64,000 bases of DNA from contig CAJNOP010000010.1 of assembly GCA_905250075.1 (NCBI GenBank), positions 1,967,773 through 2,031,772 on the forward strand, written 5' to 3'. The number at the start of each line of letters is the position of its first letter. The first letter of the stretch is position 1. A program made the position numbers and the translations under genes. Positions 51,068 through 61,852 of this stretch are shown here, in pieces. The stretch comes from Rotaria sp. Silwood1. Lineage: Eukaryota > Rotifera > Eurotatoria > Philodinida > Philodinidae. The notes below the pieces were generated by a model that saw only the letters and a list, made by a program, of their open reading frames with translations, was not told where the DNA came from and made no database searches.

Positions 51068-53238
51068 ATGCTATTTTTACTTGTCATTACTGCTCTTTTT
51101 GTAACGCCAATAACCGGTAAAAACACTATGAACAATTGAAACTTATGAATTCTTTTTTTCAAAATAGGCGATACATGTGAATCATATTCTCATCCTCAGT
51201 ATGGTAAAACTGGCCGGTGTATCAAAACATCTGATTGTCCAGGTGGTCTTTATATATCGAATTTATGTGAAAGTCAACCAAATGATATCAAATGTTGCTT
51301 TTCAGCATCAACATCTACTGCTAGTAAGAAAATATTTTTTGAAGATTCTTCAGTCTAGATTTGTATAATTACTTCATCTAGATTGTCCAAGTATTGTTAC
51401 TCGTTCCCAATGGGGTGCACGACCAGCTAAAAGTCAAACGCCAATGACAACACCAGTACAATATGTCGTTATACATCACACAACTGGTGGTACCTGTACA
51501 ACTAAAAGTGATTGTATTAGTAAAATGAAAGGTTTTCAAAATTACCATATGGATTCAAATGGCACGTAAATGTTGGAAATAATCTTTTTATTTATTTATT
51601 AAGTTTCTGATTCTAGGCTGGGATGACATTGGATACAGCTTTTTAGTAGGTGAAGATGGTAATATTTATGAAGGAAGAGGTTGGACATATGCTGGTGCCC
51701 ATACGTATGGCTATAATTCAAAATCAATCGGTACGTTTAATTATTTCATAATATTTAAATTTTACCAAAACATTTATTGTTAGGCATTTCGGTTATTGGT
51801 GATTATAGTTCTCGAAAACCCAATGCTGGAGCAATTAATGCAGTTAAAGCATTAATCAAATGTGGTGTTTCACGAGGTTATATCAAAAGCAATTATCTTC
51901 TTCGAGGACATCGGTTTGTATTCCTTTGTCTATTATATTCAGATATACAGTCCTAAAACAAAAGTAGTTGTTCCTCACGCTGTGCTACTACTTTTTATAA
52001 TATTGAGTTGATATTTTGTGTACATGCATGTGACAGTGAATACTAATTGTAAACATTAACTCACCCTGTATTAGTTCAGATGTACTGGATATTTTTCAAG
52101 ACTGGACAAATACAGAAAAAAAACAATATCCCAAGTTTTCTTGATTCCTTTAACAAAACATTCCGTATACTTGAATTTTTGATTCCCAACAAATATCTTC
52201 ATATTTAAATAAAGAACAGACAATAGTGAATTTCAATAGCGTTCAGCCATCTTGCCTGATTTGACAAGTTAATAGATAATGGATCAGAACCGATTCTTGC
52301 CAGATGAAAAATCTATTACATATAGCATCTGAAATATCAATGATCTGTTTCAGATTGAGTCATGTATGACCGTATAAGGAAACTCTTAGTCGCTAATTAT
52401 CATTTTCCACATTTTTATGGCTTCTTAACAGAATCGAGTTTTTGAAAAATAGACTTTCGATGTGCACTTATCATATTCTCATTTCAAAATGATGGTGAGA
52501 TGTAGAGAACTAGTAGCTAACTTGAGTCGTAACTATATATATAGAGAAGACGAAGAAAAATTTGTCATGGCAATTAAGTGAGTGAAAAGCAGTTAACGGC
52601 CTTCTAGTCAACGAAATAAACAAGATTTGAAATACAAAAACATTTGTTTCACAGTACTCTATGCAGATATCATCTTCTTTATGTGATCAACTCGAATTAG
52701 TGCTACAGCAAGGGTTCATATTAGCAGAGCCTATTAATTACTAGGATCTTGATTATATGTCATGGGTTTTGATAATAATAAAGTAAACATATGAGACTAT
52801 TGTTATCACTTGGGAACAAAGTATTAGTTTATGGAATAGAAAAAAGACAAAAAGAATTTTGAGTACATATTCCCGTTGAATATGTGTTTCACAAGAAGTA
52901 GATAGCGTTTGAATTATAATACCAGTACATGTATGCCGATCAAGAGAGTGTGGATCCTTATAATCAGGGTTTATTGTCGCACGCATACACCCAAAATATT
53001 AATCCAATGTCATCAAGTATAATAGTAGGAGTTTATGAGAAGCAGTTATTTTTGTTCAGGATTGTATATATAGAAGCGTTGTTTTATTTTTTCTAGAGAT
53101 CTGGATAGCACAGCTTGTCCGGGTAATTCTTTCTATAATGAAATTAAAACATGGACAAACTATCGATCACTTGTTCGTTCTGAAATGGGTCCATCATTTA
53201 ATATACCGGAAGATTATCTTGTTATGAAAGATATGTAA
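51068..53238 (+). CDS. PGRP: Secreted peptidoglycan recognition protein with amidase residues
   Basis: Six exons (51068-51116, 51168-51323, 51382-51561, 51617-51730, 51784-51913, 53097-53238) give 256 aa. Residues 1-17 ([17 protein letters not shown]) are a signal peptide. Residues about 19-62 form a small six-cysteine module ending KCC. The PGRP/amidase-2 domain fills the rest: [63 protein letters not shown]. The zinc-ligand positions of N-acetylmuramoyl-L-alanine amidases (His in IHHT, His in GHRD, Cys in ACPG) and the catalytic Tyr in QNYH are all present, so it probably cleaves bacterial peptidoglycan outside the cell. The frame requires intron 3 to begin GC instead of GT. Intron 5 is 1.18 kb. 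AATAAA follows at 53278. Confidence 0.93.
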
Positions 53239-53277
53239 AGTGCTAATACATGCATAATTAATGCATTCTTTCTTCAT

Positions 53278-53283
53278 AATAAA
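53278..53283 (+). promoter_or_regulatory. Probable poly(A) signal of PGRP
   Basis: AATAAA 40 nt after the PGRP stop codon, correctly oriented. Confidence 0.6.
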
Positions 53284-53566
53284 AATGTCCAAATGAAATT
53301 TTATTCTAATATGATTAAAAGCAAAAAAAAAGAAAGCTTTACAAATTACCATACGAAATAATTTTCTAAGTTATTGATCGACTTCAATTATATGTTCATG
53401 TTCTATTCATCACAATAGATCCGAGACATATTATCAGCTGTAGGTATGTCACATATAAAATATCAATCAATTGACATGTCTCAATTTTTAATTGCTTTAG
53501 ACCAATTTACACGATTCATTGTTCATAGATTACATACAAAATCTATTCCAATTAACATTGTATTTG

Positions 53567-53709
53567 TGTGGAGAATTTACTTTTCGTTGATTACTTGGAA
53601 GAAAAACAATGAATAGTGTGTGGGTGTGGATGTGGATGTTGTTGAAGCGAAAATTCGTACTACTCGTTTCTCTTCTTTTAAATTATCAACGGAAAGTAAA
53701 TTTTCCCAC
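53567..53709. repeat. Small foldback with related single arms elsewhere
   Basis: The left arm (GAATTTACTTTTCGTTGATT at about 53572) and right arm (ATCAACGGAAAGTAAATTTT at about 53685) are inverted copies. A third partial arm lies at 53741-53766. A single copy of the same sequence, extending through GAAGAGAAATGAGTAG, is at about 8055-8103. TGTGGGTGTGGATGTGGATG sits at the loop side. This looks like a short MITE family. Confidence 0.65.
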
Positions 53710-53769
53710 AAGTAAAATCCTAATTGGAGTTGTTTTTGTATGTAATCAACGGACAGTAAATCATACACA

Positions 53770-54385
53770 TGCTTTAGAACATTGATAGAAAAAAGAAAGC
53801 ATCTAATTCAACAGCAATGAAACAAGTTTAGTCAACATTAGGCTGTTCGCGTGTTCAATATTTGATTAATTTAAGTAAACTAATGAATGTAAAAGACTTC
53901 GTCAATATCTCTTAATAAGTAGGCAAAAGAATACTTGAAAACTAAATTACATATTTCATTTATTTGATGAAGATTGTCTAAATATCATTTAGCTACACGA
54001 AGTGGAATGTTCAAGTAGGACAACATTGATGGTGACGTCTATTCTCATTGGCGTTGTCATATATAAGTATAAATAAGATATATCATTAATTTTTCTTTTT
54101 TATCATAAAAAATCTATACCGATCGATTCACTCTTTATTTACATAACACAACATGGGAAAAAAGAATAGGTGAGAAAACTAGCGCTTTCTTTCAATGTCA
54201 TACAAAAAACAAAAATCTATTCATTTATCAACAATACATGACGAATATAACTTGCTTTGATTATCAATCACTGTTTGCATGTTCTAAAAGAAAAAGAAGA
54301 TACTTATCTATCATAAATGAGTTCAACAATATGAGATAAATAATTACCGTATTTTATTTTTGTTTTAAAACACCGGAATAAACAT
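53770..54385. other. Intergenic spacer, no gene recognised
   Basis: AT-rich sequence between the PGRP gene and the minus-strand NRARP-like gene. TTTATT at 54353-54358 reads AATAAA on the minus strand, 28 nt beyond that gene's stop, and is its likely poly(A) signal. Nothing else was recognised. Confidence 0.5.
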
Positions 54386-54700
54386 TTAATATGATTTCAT
54401 TGATTGAATTAAATAACAAACAATATCTATATAACCAAGATAAACAGCTATATGCAATGGTAACCATCCATCACGATTACTAATAAATAAATCACAATTT
54501 CCATATTCAACAAATAATTTTAATAAATCTAATCGATTATAAAGACAACATAAATGTACTAATGATTGTCCATCATATTTTATATAATTAAGATTAGTTT
54601 GAGAAATTTTTAAAAGAAGTTTTTTTATTTCATATATATCACCATTAGATTGAATTATATTAAAAAGACGATATGCGAATTGATGTTGATCGAGAATCAT
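54386..54700 (-). CDS. NRARP: NRARP-like ankyrin protein, copy A
   Basis: A single-exon frame of 104 aa. After a short N-terminal helix (RLFNIIQSNGDIYEIKKLL) come two ankyrin repeats ending NRDGWLPLHIAVYLGYIDIV. Length, the order of elements and the NRDGW-x-x-LHIA motif match vertebrate NRARP (114 aa), a nuclear inhibitor in the Notch intracellular domain/CSL complex. The start is the ATG shared exactly with copy B; an in-frame ATG further upstream would add a T-rich low-complexity leader not shared with copy B. The first 254 nt are identical to copy B, and the last 20 codons differ, ending CYLIQSMKSY. Notch-pathway action is inferred from family resemblance only. Confidence 0.75.
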   Translation of the reverse strand: MILDQHQFAYRLFNIIQSNGDIYEIKKLLLKISQTNLNYIKYDGQSLVHLCCLYNRLDLLKLFVEYGNCDLFISNRDGWLPLHIAVYLGYIDIVCYLIQSMKSY

Positions 54701-54955
54701 ATTGAAATAAAAATGAAATATAAAGAAGAAGAAGAAGAATATATACAAAATAGAAACGAGAACGAATGAAAATATTTCATTTAATTGTATCAGACAGGTG
54801 AGAACGAGAGAAAACAAGAAGAAAAAGATCAAAATGGAAACAGCTGCATATCTAATGACGAGTAGAGCACATTCTATAATATGTATTTCAATATTCTCAT
54901 TTATTCATTTTTCTTTTATAAAACAAAAAAAAAAGATCAACAAAATAAAATAATA

Positions 54956-57141
54956 TCACAAATAAAGTCTATTATTCTTTTTTAAATCTTCTTGTATTGA
55001 TTGAGATTGTTTTAAATCATAATCTAATTCATGATCATTAATATCTTGTTGTTCGTATCGTAAACGATCAAGTTGATTATCCGATTTTGATGTTATACCA
55101 TGACTATTTAATGTACATAAATCTCTTCGTGAACGTCTTAATGATGTTTGTGATAATGTTCGTCTTAATGTTGTCCATGACATATTTCGTCTCCATGTCC
55201 ATGCTTCATCATATTCTCGCATTTTATATTGTAAACCATTTAATAATGCTATAACAATTATAAGTAACGTAATAAATATACCAAGTATAATACCAATAAC
55301 AAGACCAAAATTATTAAATAAACGTGAGCGTATAATTAATGTTGATGATAATAATGAATAATTAAATGAACAAGAAAGATAATTTTTATCATATAATTGT
55401 TGAATTAATAAATTATTTAATTCAAATGAATGAAAGATTTTTGACGAGAGATTTTCATTTGTATTATTTAAATTTGTTAATGATTGTAATGTTAAATAAC
55501 AATGACTTTCTATTCGATCAAAATTACATTCATTCATTTGTTGAATTATTTCATATTGAGACATAGAATTTAGACAAGGAATTATTTGTTTATCAAGTTG
55601 ACCATGCTTATAAGCATAAAATAAAGGACAATCGCATATTGTTGAATTTGACATTGAAAATAACCATGGAATTGAATGTGAAGCAGAATAAATAAGACAA
55701 GAAGAATTTGAAATATGAGTAAAATGATATTGAATTAATGACGGATGATGATGAGGATGACTAAAAATAAATAATTCAATAAGATTGATCTGTAAATATT
55801 GACAACTAACTGTCATGTATCATAAACTGAAATGACTTTTACTCACTTAAGATAATTTTCTTCAATATTTTGTTTATACCATTTAACATATTGGATATCA
55901 TCAAAATGTAAATGAAAATTTTTTTTAATTAATTTATAATTTAATGCTGATAAATCGACTAATGAAATATCTTTGAAAAAAATTTTATGATTTAAATAAT
56001 TTGTTTTTAATGAATTTTTTTCAAATCTAATTAAAATAACTTCTGAAAAATTTAATATAATCGAACCATTATTTATTGTTGAAAATGTATCTATAGCAAA
56101 ATTAATAATTAAATTTGGATCATTTAATGGATTATTTGAAAAAATTTTTAATTGATTATCAATACTATTTAATGATAAATTTGAAAATGTATTTGAAAAA
56201 AATGATAAACCTCGAAGAGTATTAAATTGAAATAAAATTAAAACATTCTCACTTTTATATTTCGTTTGTAAATTATCAAATGAATATGATTTCAAACATA
56301 AACATGTACCTAATGTATAAATTGTAAAATTAAATATTGAATTTGAATCTAATAACATATTTTCAAATGCATATGAATCAATAGTTAAACGATTTAAAAA
56401 TATTGAATAAAATCTAAATGAACTTGATGTTTGTAATTGTAATGATTTAAATGAATAAGATTTAAAATGTATATGTGATATTAATTCAAAATGAAATGAT
56501 ATGATTTGATTTGATTGAATATTTAATTGAAAAAATGAATAAGAATCAAATATAATTGTATCTGTACGTGATATAAGAAATTTAACTGATGAATTAAAAT
56601 CATTTTCTTTAATTATATTATTTTCAAAAATAATTTCAGTTACTGATGATATATCAAGTATTAAATGAGAATATTTATCCATTTTAATACCAGATAAAGA
56701 ATTTTTATGAAATGTACAACCATAAAAAAATTTTATTATTATATGTAATGTTGAATATGAATGAAGTTCAAGACCATTAAATGTATTTTCTGTTATATTT
56801 AGCCAAGAATTTGGTGCTGTTAATGTTATTGTTAATGTTTTATTTGGTTTATATACAATTAATGATTGAAATGCATATGGATGTAAACGTAAATTTAATT
56901 GACCATTTAATATCATATTTGTATCACGGGAACCTAAATTAAAATTTGCAAATGATCGTGCCGGAACATCAGTTAATTGTGTTAATATTATATCACGATA
57001 TGATAAACAATCATAACAATTAGATGGTATATAATCAAATACACGTGGTTCATAATCAATATGATATATTGTTGTTAATTGTACAATAGATATTATTAGT
57101 GTCAATAGCAAAATAATGCTATTGTTAAGAATACAAATCAT
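54956..57141 (-). CDS. Type I membrane protein with repeated SY(S/A)F motifs, unknown function
   Basis: Two exons (57141-55847, 55805-54956) joined across a 41-nt intron give 714 aa. Residues 1-26 are a signal peptide. The long Asn/Ile/Phe-rich ectodomain contains at least eight spaced motifs of the form (S/N)-x-(S/A/T)-F-x-x-(L/M): HPYAFQSL, ENTFNGL, FDSYSFFQL, FKSYSFKSL, IDSYAFENM, LKSYSFDNL, FSNTFSNL. They suggest a diverged leucine-rich or beta-solenoid fold. A membrane-proximal cysteine cluster (CDCPLFYAY...C) resembles an LRR C-terminal cap. One transmembrane helix (GLVIGIILGIFITLLIIVIALL) precedes a charged Arg/Ser-rich cytoplasmic tail of about 100 residues. I do not recognise the family. 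AATAAA (minus strand, 54900-54905) lies 51 nt past the stop. Confidence 0.8.
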
Positions 57142-59978
57142 AGCATTGATTTATTTTATTAATAATTAGTAAGTTCTAGAGAAAAATGTAACGTTATATA
57201 AATGTACAGACAAAAAAACACATTTTCCAAATCAAGATTTTTGTTCTTTCTCAATCAAAATGTGTCATATAATGATCAACTACAATCTTCGATTTATGTT
57301 ACTATTCACAATCATCGACATAATCTTCTCTCATGCTTATGTAGATCTATTGAATACATTGCATAACACCATCAAAAAGTTCAGTTACTAGTAATCAGTT
57401 TTCTTTTTCTTAGTATGAACATTAAGAATACTTGAAAAAAGTGTAGCTTTCCTCTTTCTCTATTTCGCTCTTTTTTTTTCTTTTCATTTACTTGATAGCA
57501 CAAAATCCTGATGGGTTCTAATTTTTATTGCTTATGCTCACTTGCTTCTTAACGTTCATTATTAATTTCCTAGAGTATGTTTTAAGCCTTTTTCTCTTTA
57601 ATGCTCTCTTGTCTTTTACCTATTCATCATTGTTATAGAGAATCTAAATAAAAAAAAAAAAAAGAAGAAGAAAAAAAAAAATAGGAAATCAAGTATGAGA
57701 CGACGAGAAATTTCTTAAATCCGATGATGATCACATCACTCAATGAATATAGAAAGAAAAAGAATATTGTCAAATCAAATTAGTCAGAATGCCTTTGTCG
57801 TTTTCTCTTTCTCTGTTTCTCTCTCCCTCTTGCTATTTAAATGTGTTTGTTGTTTAGATAATAGTGATGCTGAACTAGTTGATTGAATTATTGAATTTTT
57901 TCTTCATCTTCTTTTTCTTTTCCTTTTTTTTTTTCAATGGTTTGTAATGCATGAAAAACTATTGGAAAAAGAAAGATATAGAATTAGTGAACACTAATTA
58001 TCTATTGAAATATGTTTTTTTCTTGAACGTTATGATTTCCCGAGTGATTGTTTCTCGAAGCAAACGATACGAACTTTATAGAAAAGCTCATTATATTCAT
58101 CTAGAAATATGGAACAAGATAAACATTTTCTTTTTTTTTACTAATCTTAGTATTAACAAGGTATATAATTAGATTGTGAGCTTAATCTACTAAGCAAACA
58201 TATATATATATGTAGCTGAAATACTCTCACTGGAACATGTATAATAACCTTGGTTTATAATAGAAGTTAGGATGGTAACAACGGATAGTGCCACTAAAAA
58301 AAATCTGATAAATTATTCTCTTTTTCTCTTCTTATATAGCATCTATAAACAAGATGTTTCTGCTTGATGACTTGTGTCTTTAAAAAGAGAGAGTATGTAT
58401 GTGATGACATGTTGAGACTAAAAGAAAAACATTTTCTTCATCTGTCATTAAAAAGTTCATTTGAATGGCATTCATGCTCATCGTTTATTCATAATTATAG
58501 TTTTTATTCACATAAAACATTAAACCTACTCTCAACTGCTTAGAAGGAATTTTTCTTTTTTTTTTGTCGACTTAATAATCGACTGAACATTAAATAGAAC
58601 AGCAAAATGAATAAAAAATAAACATGTTCATATATGCAAACACGCTTGTCTCTCATCTTACTTAATAAAGAAAGGTGCTGATAGACATTCGATAACAGAT
58701 TGAAGGTGAAAATTTGGTTTTTTTATCTCAAAGGATTGAAGTACGATAAAGTAAAGGAAGCGAACATCCGCAGATTAACTCGTTATGACAATGAAAAAAC
58801 ATGTGTGTATGTATGTGTGTGCATGTGTCTGTTAAAATCATCAGTTCCGCTTAAATAATCGTTGTGCAGCAGCAAGTCCAAGTAGAAAAAAAAAGCTGAG
58901 TTTTGTCTTTTTCCTTTCCTAAGCATTCATGCTTTCATTTAATACGTTTGCGCATTACTTATAATAAGACACATGCACTTGCTCATTTGTGTGTTCTCAT
59001 GCAATCATTTAGATAAGAGTAATGAACATTTGAATGGTCATTTCTTACATGCAGATAAAGCATGAACTTGCCTTAAAGCTACCCAAACGAATACACACGC
59101 GTCCTAGTGGTATTTGCAAGACAAGAAAAAAAAAAGAAAGACTGTGTGTCTGTTATATATATACATATATGTATATAAAGCCAACTATCCAGAGAATAGC
59201 TAGTAAGCAATTATCCATGAAACACAACTCGTCAATGCTATTATAATTTAGCCGGAAGACTATCAAGAATAAAAGAATAATCTCAACTAAACAACTTGAA
59301 GTTGCTATATGAATGAAAATTGAAATTGACGTGTTGATTATTTATATAATACATGGGTGTTGAATATCAATGAAAATGATTCATTTGATTTTAAAAGTAG
59401 TTTCAGGTTAATTGAGATAATAAAAGATATAACAACAACAATAAAAAGAAAATGAATATCATTTTATCTATTAATGCATAAGTTTTTATTAATATGTTCT
59501 TAGTTTGTACTGCATCTCATGAAGTTTTTTTTATTTTATTTTTAGATATTCAATTACAAGAAATAAAATAATTTATGTAAGCCGATATTTTATCTAGGTT
59601 AAATGAAATTTAATAAGATTTCTTTTGATATTGAATATTTATTGTCAAATAAAAATAATTTCGAATAATAAAATGATTGTGTATCTAACAAAAATAGAAA
59701 CTCGATTCAGATTTTACTATAAATTACATATATAAATTCAATATATTAGACATAGTTTTCTTTCCTTTTAACATTAATTTTCACTCTGGGAAATATGATC
59801 AAGTAAGAGAATATTTATTTATAATTTCCGGATTAGATCGCCTAAAGCTTATTAAAAAAAAAATTCTCATAAGTTAAACGAAAATTTTCATTGGTTCTCT
59901 TTTCATTGAAATAGCGATCAATGTTTGTGTGTGAGTGTGAGTGTATGTATATGTTCATTTTCTTTTCTTCATTTTAAT
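57142..59978. other. Divergent intergenic region
   Basis: A 2.8-kb spacer between the membrane-protein gene (-) and NRARP-like copy B (+), expected to hold both promoters. It contains purine/A tracts (57650-57684), a GT-rich microsatellite (about 58800-58832), TATATA runs and small open frames (57951-58172, 59034-59246) without domains. It shows no extended similarity to the flanks of copy A. Confidence 0.5.
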
Positions 59979-60281
59979 ATGATTCTCGATCAACATCAAT
60001 TCGCATATCGTCTTTTTAATATAATTCAATCTAATGGTGATATATATGAAATAAAAAAACTTCTTTTAAAAATTTCTCAAACTAATCTTAATTATATAAA
60101 ATATGATGGACAATCATTAGTACATTTATGTTGTCTTTATAATCGATTAGATTTATTAAAATTATTTGTTGAATATGGAAATTGTGATTTATTTATTAGT
60201 AATCGTGATGGATGGTTACCATTGCATATAGCGGCTTATCTTGGTTATATGGATATTGTTTATTATTTACTTCGATATTAA
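59979..60281 (+). CDS. NRARP: NRARP-like ankyrin protein, copy B
   Basis: A single-exon frame of 100 aa in inverted orientation to copy A, 5.3 kb away. From the ATG to 60232 it is identical to copy A at every base. It then diverges (LHIAAYLGYMDIVYYLLRY), with about six differences in 40 nt before the two sequences become unrelated. It has the same NRARP-type two-ankyrin layout with NRDGWLPLHIA. An in-frame ATG at 59925 would add an 18-residue Cys/Val/Ser leader encoded by a GTGTGA repeat; I reject that start because copy A lacks it. Probable poly(A) signal AATAAA at 60485. Confidence 0.75.
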   Translation: MILDQHQFAYRLFNIIQSNGDIYEIKKLLLKISQTNLNYIKYDGQSLVHLCCLYNRLDLLKLFVEYGNCDLFISNRDGWLPLHIAAYLGYMDIVYYLLRY

Positions 60282-61852
60282 TTTTTATATTGTTATATAA
60301 AAGAATGTGTGGGAAGTTCGCACCAAAGAAAAAAAAAAAAAAAGGAAAGACATCACTTGTTTTTCCCATAGTTATTCGAAGATGATTATTATGTGTCATT
60401 ATCATATTCGTTGCTTTTTTTCTGATACACAGTGATTATAACAACATTCTTTGTTTATGTGAAAAATGAAATTTTCTTTTTTTGAATAAAAGTTTATTAT
60501 TATTATTATTATTATTACTATTATTATTGTTGTTGTTCGTGTGAATGAGAACAAGTTGTTCATTGTATTGATTTTTTACCCATCGGCTATAAAACAATTG
60601 AGATCAATCGAGCGCGAAAAAGAAAAGAGATCGATAAGATGATATATAAATACTTCTTTTATGTTCAAGGTGAAAATTAAGGCGGATACTTCGATCGAAT
60701 GTAGAGAAAAAAAGAGTGCAATTATGAGAATGTATTTGATTTGGTTAGACACGTGTGATAAAAGACATTGAGAAAAGAAACACGTCTATTTATAGCAATG
60801 AATCAGGAAATTGTTATCTTTGGAATTTTTTTATGCAATGTCAAGTATATTAGATTGAAATGAGAAAAAAAAAGAAAAGAAAATGTAATTGATACGCTAC
60901 ATTAAAAGTTTTTTTTATTAAAAGAATGTAATTCATTCATTGGATCTTTAAGGTTCATTACTTCTTTTTAGAAAATTATTCTTATGGAAATTAAATAGTC
61001 GGATGAAAAATAGAATGGTTTCTATTTTTGAATGAATAATTTTTGATATTTTTACAGATCAATATCATAGATTCTTTGATGAGCTCCGTCAATTAGACTA
61101 ATTAGTGTATGAGAGGTAGTTGATTTTGGGAAGAATCTATTTATTCAACTCTCTTGTGCGTGTTTTTTTTCTAAATTCTATGTTGAACATAGATCTATTA
61201 CTGACGAGAGTATCATTTGATAAAAAAAAGAAGTGTCTTATAAATAACAACACTGTTTTGTATTACCCAGTAGATTCGTCTGTGTTAATGTTTATCGGAA
61301 AAAAAGCTTTTTAGCTTGAAGAAAAATATGTTTTTTATCAAGTGATAACAAGTAATGAGTATGATTATCTGGTAAAATACATCATTATTCCGAGAAATCG
61401 TTAAGATATAAAAATATCTTTGATTATATAATTGTGACAAGAGAATAAAATACACTTTTTTCGTTTATTCTAAGCGACCTTTGAATGCTTTATTTGATCT
61501 TTTGTATAGAGCAGAAATACAGATATTTTTCTCTTATGAAAAATATTTGTATGCCTTTCTATGAGATAAATTGAAGTATAGGTCGATACAACTTAGATAA
61601 AGTATCTAAAAGCATATAAAGAGTATTGTTGCGTATGGCAATAATTCTATTACTCTCATTGACTTCTGTGAATCTGTTTGTATCCAAAGTTCCTAATGTA
61701 GAATAATAAGATAAAGATCAACATCTTTTTATATTTAAAATAAAGATACACAATGTGTATACATGGACAAAATGAAAAAAAAAAAGAACGCTGTAAGAAA
61801 AAAAATACGATCGAAACAAAGAGGGAAAACAAAACGACAAGATTTTTTTTGT
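60282..61852. other. Intergenic region with ATT microsatellite
   Basis: 3' flank of copy B and 3' flank of the next minus-strand gene. A TTA/ATT trinucleotide array runs about 60494-60530 and continues as TTG repeats. No gene was recognised; the frame at 61120-61314 has no domain. Confidence 0.55.
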
